DNA of 64,000 nucleotides from contig CM043869.1 of NCBI GenBank assembly GCA_023846275.1, positions 38,404,737-38,468,736 on the forward strand. The letters run 5' to 3'. Origin of the DNA: Vanilla planifolia. Taxonomy: Eukaryota > Streptophyta > Magnoliopsida > Asparagales > Orchidaceae. This document shows, piece after piece, positions 63,540-64,000 of this stretch. Every line of letters starts with the position of its first letter. The first letter of the stretch is position 1. The notes under the pieces were generated by a model. The model was not told the origin of the DNA, did no database searches, and saw nothing but the letters and a program-made list of their open reading frames with translations. The position numbers were made by a program, and so were the translations under genes.

Positions 63540-64000
63540 TCACTCCCATCATGCCTGTCACATCGAACTGACTTGGATCTAAGCTAGATCACTCCATGAC
63601 CGCTTCCACGTTGAAGCGGTTCGGATTGATCCAGACCATGTCAAACTCACAATGACTCGTGCAAACCTAAGTCGAACAGGGCCGACCTACCTTCAATCCG
63701 TGCTGACCCACGATGACCCGCACTGACTTGCACTCATGCTACCTATATAAAACTTACAACCGCATGCCAATCACACCAAGCCAAGTCAAACTAAATCTGA
63801 ACCACATTGATAATGGCAAACTGGCCCAAACTAAGCCAATTCCACATCAAATCGGGTCAAGGATGCCCTGAACTGGGCCTAGGAACACCAACTCAGTTCG
63901 GGCTGAACCAACATGAGTTGAACTAGGATGGAATTGGCCGAACCGACCTAAAACGAGCCCAACCAACCCAAAACGAGTTGAATTGCCTCATTTCAATCCA
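63540..64000. repeat. C-rich degenerate low-complexity tract
   Basis: Loosely repeated short motifs such as gaacc, aaccaaccc, cgaaccgacc, acgagcc/acgagtt and actgacttg fill the end of the window. Composition changes sharply from the AT-rich DNA on its left. It may be part of an LTR or satellite-like repeat that continues past the window. Confidence 0.5.

Larger units (their letters stand above)
61088..64000. other. Repeat-like region upstream of the STELLO-like exons
   Basis: About 2.9 kb. No exon of the STELLO-like gene was recognised. Short plus-strand frames with protein-like composition occur at about 62134-62247, 62335-62421 and 62607-62945, interrupted by stops, and 63242-63539 has a further open pair on both strands. 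From about 63540 onward the DNA becomes C-rich and loosely repetitive. The whole resembles a decayed retroelement, but no domain was identified. Confidence 0.5.

Overview
This is a plant nuclear window: intron-rich genes with GT-AG splice sites, very AT-rich intergenic DNA full of decayed repeats, two genes for chloroplast proteins, and an intact L1-type LINE. Several genes have a GC-rich 5' end that fades into AT-rich later exons, a trend typical of monocots. I infer a monocot, perhaps a non-grass commelinid, but the species cannot be read from the sequence.

Layout, left to right. About 1-10.3 kb: AT-rich DNA with no gene I can support, containing two diverged tandem-repeat pairs. 10.3-27.75 kb (minus): an RRP12-like ribosome-biogenesis gene, at least 11 convincing exons spread over 17 kb by large introns; its usual C-terminal third was not found. 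29.2-30.9 kb (minus): a three-exon choline-transporter-like (SLC44/CTL) membrane protein gene. 31-36.4 kb: AT-rich DNA with one GC-rich exon-like patch. 36.44-41.36 kb (plus): a young, intact LINE with both ORFs, a 32-A tail and a perfect 13-bp target-site duplication, inserted about 57 bp beyond the stop codon of the next gene. 41.43-46.0 kb (minus): CHLH/GUN5, the large subunit of chloroplast magnesium chelatase, complete in four exons. 47.36-50.14 kb (plus): a small unrecognised protein of 133 aa in three exons. 50.54-59.89 kb (minus): FZL, the chloroplast FZO-like dynamin GTPase, complete in eleven exons. 60.39-61.09 kb (minus): the last two exons of a STELLO-type Golgi protein whose 5' part was not found here. 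61.1-64 kb: repeat-like DNA with short coding relics and a C-rich degenerate tract.

The genes form no operon or pathway cluster. CHLH (chlorophyll synthesis, retrograde signalling) and FZL (thylakoid and chloroplast shape) both act in the plastid. RRP12 is a housekeeping pre-ribosome factor and carries a telo-box just upstream of its start. CHLH has a perfect G-box about 125 bp upstream of its ATG, fitting light control.

Exon boundaries were set by hand from reading frame, splice dinucleotides and remembered family conservation; all assembled reading frames close without frameshift. I found no convincing new biological system. The most interesting points are the LINE in the CHLH 3' region, the apparent loss of the RRP12 C-terminus, a GC-AG intron in CHLH, and nested duplications inside FZL introns.
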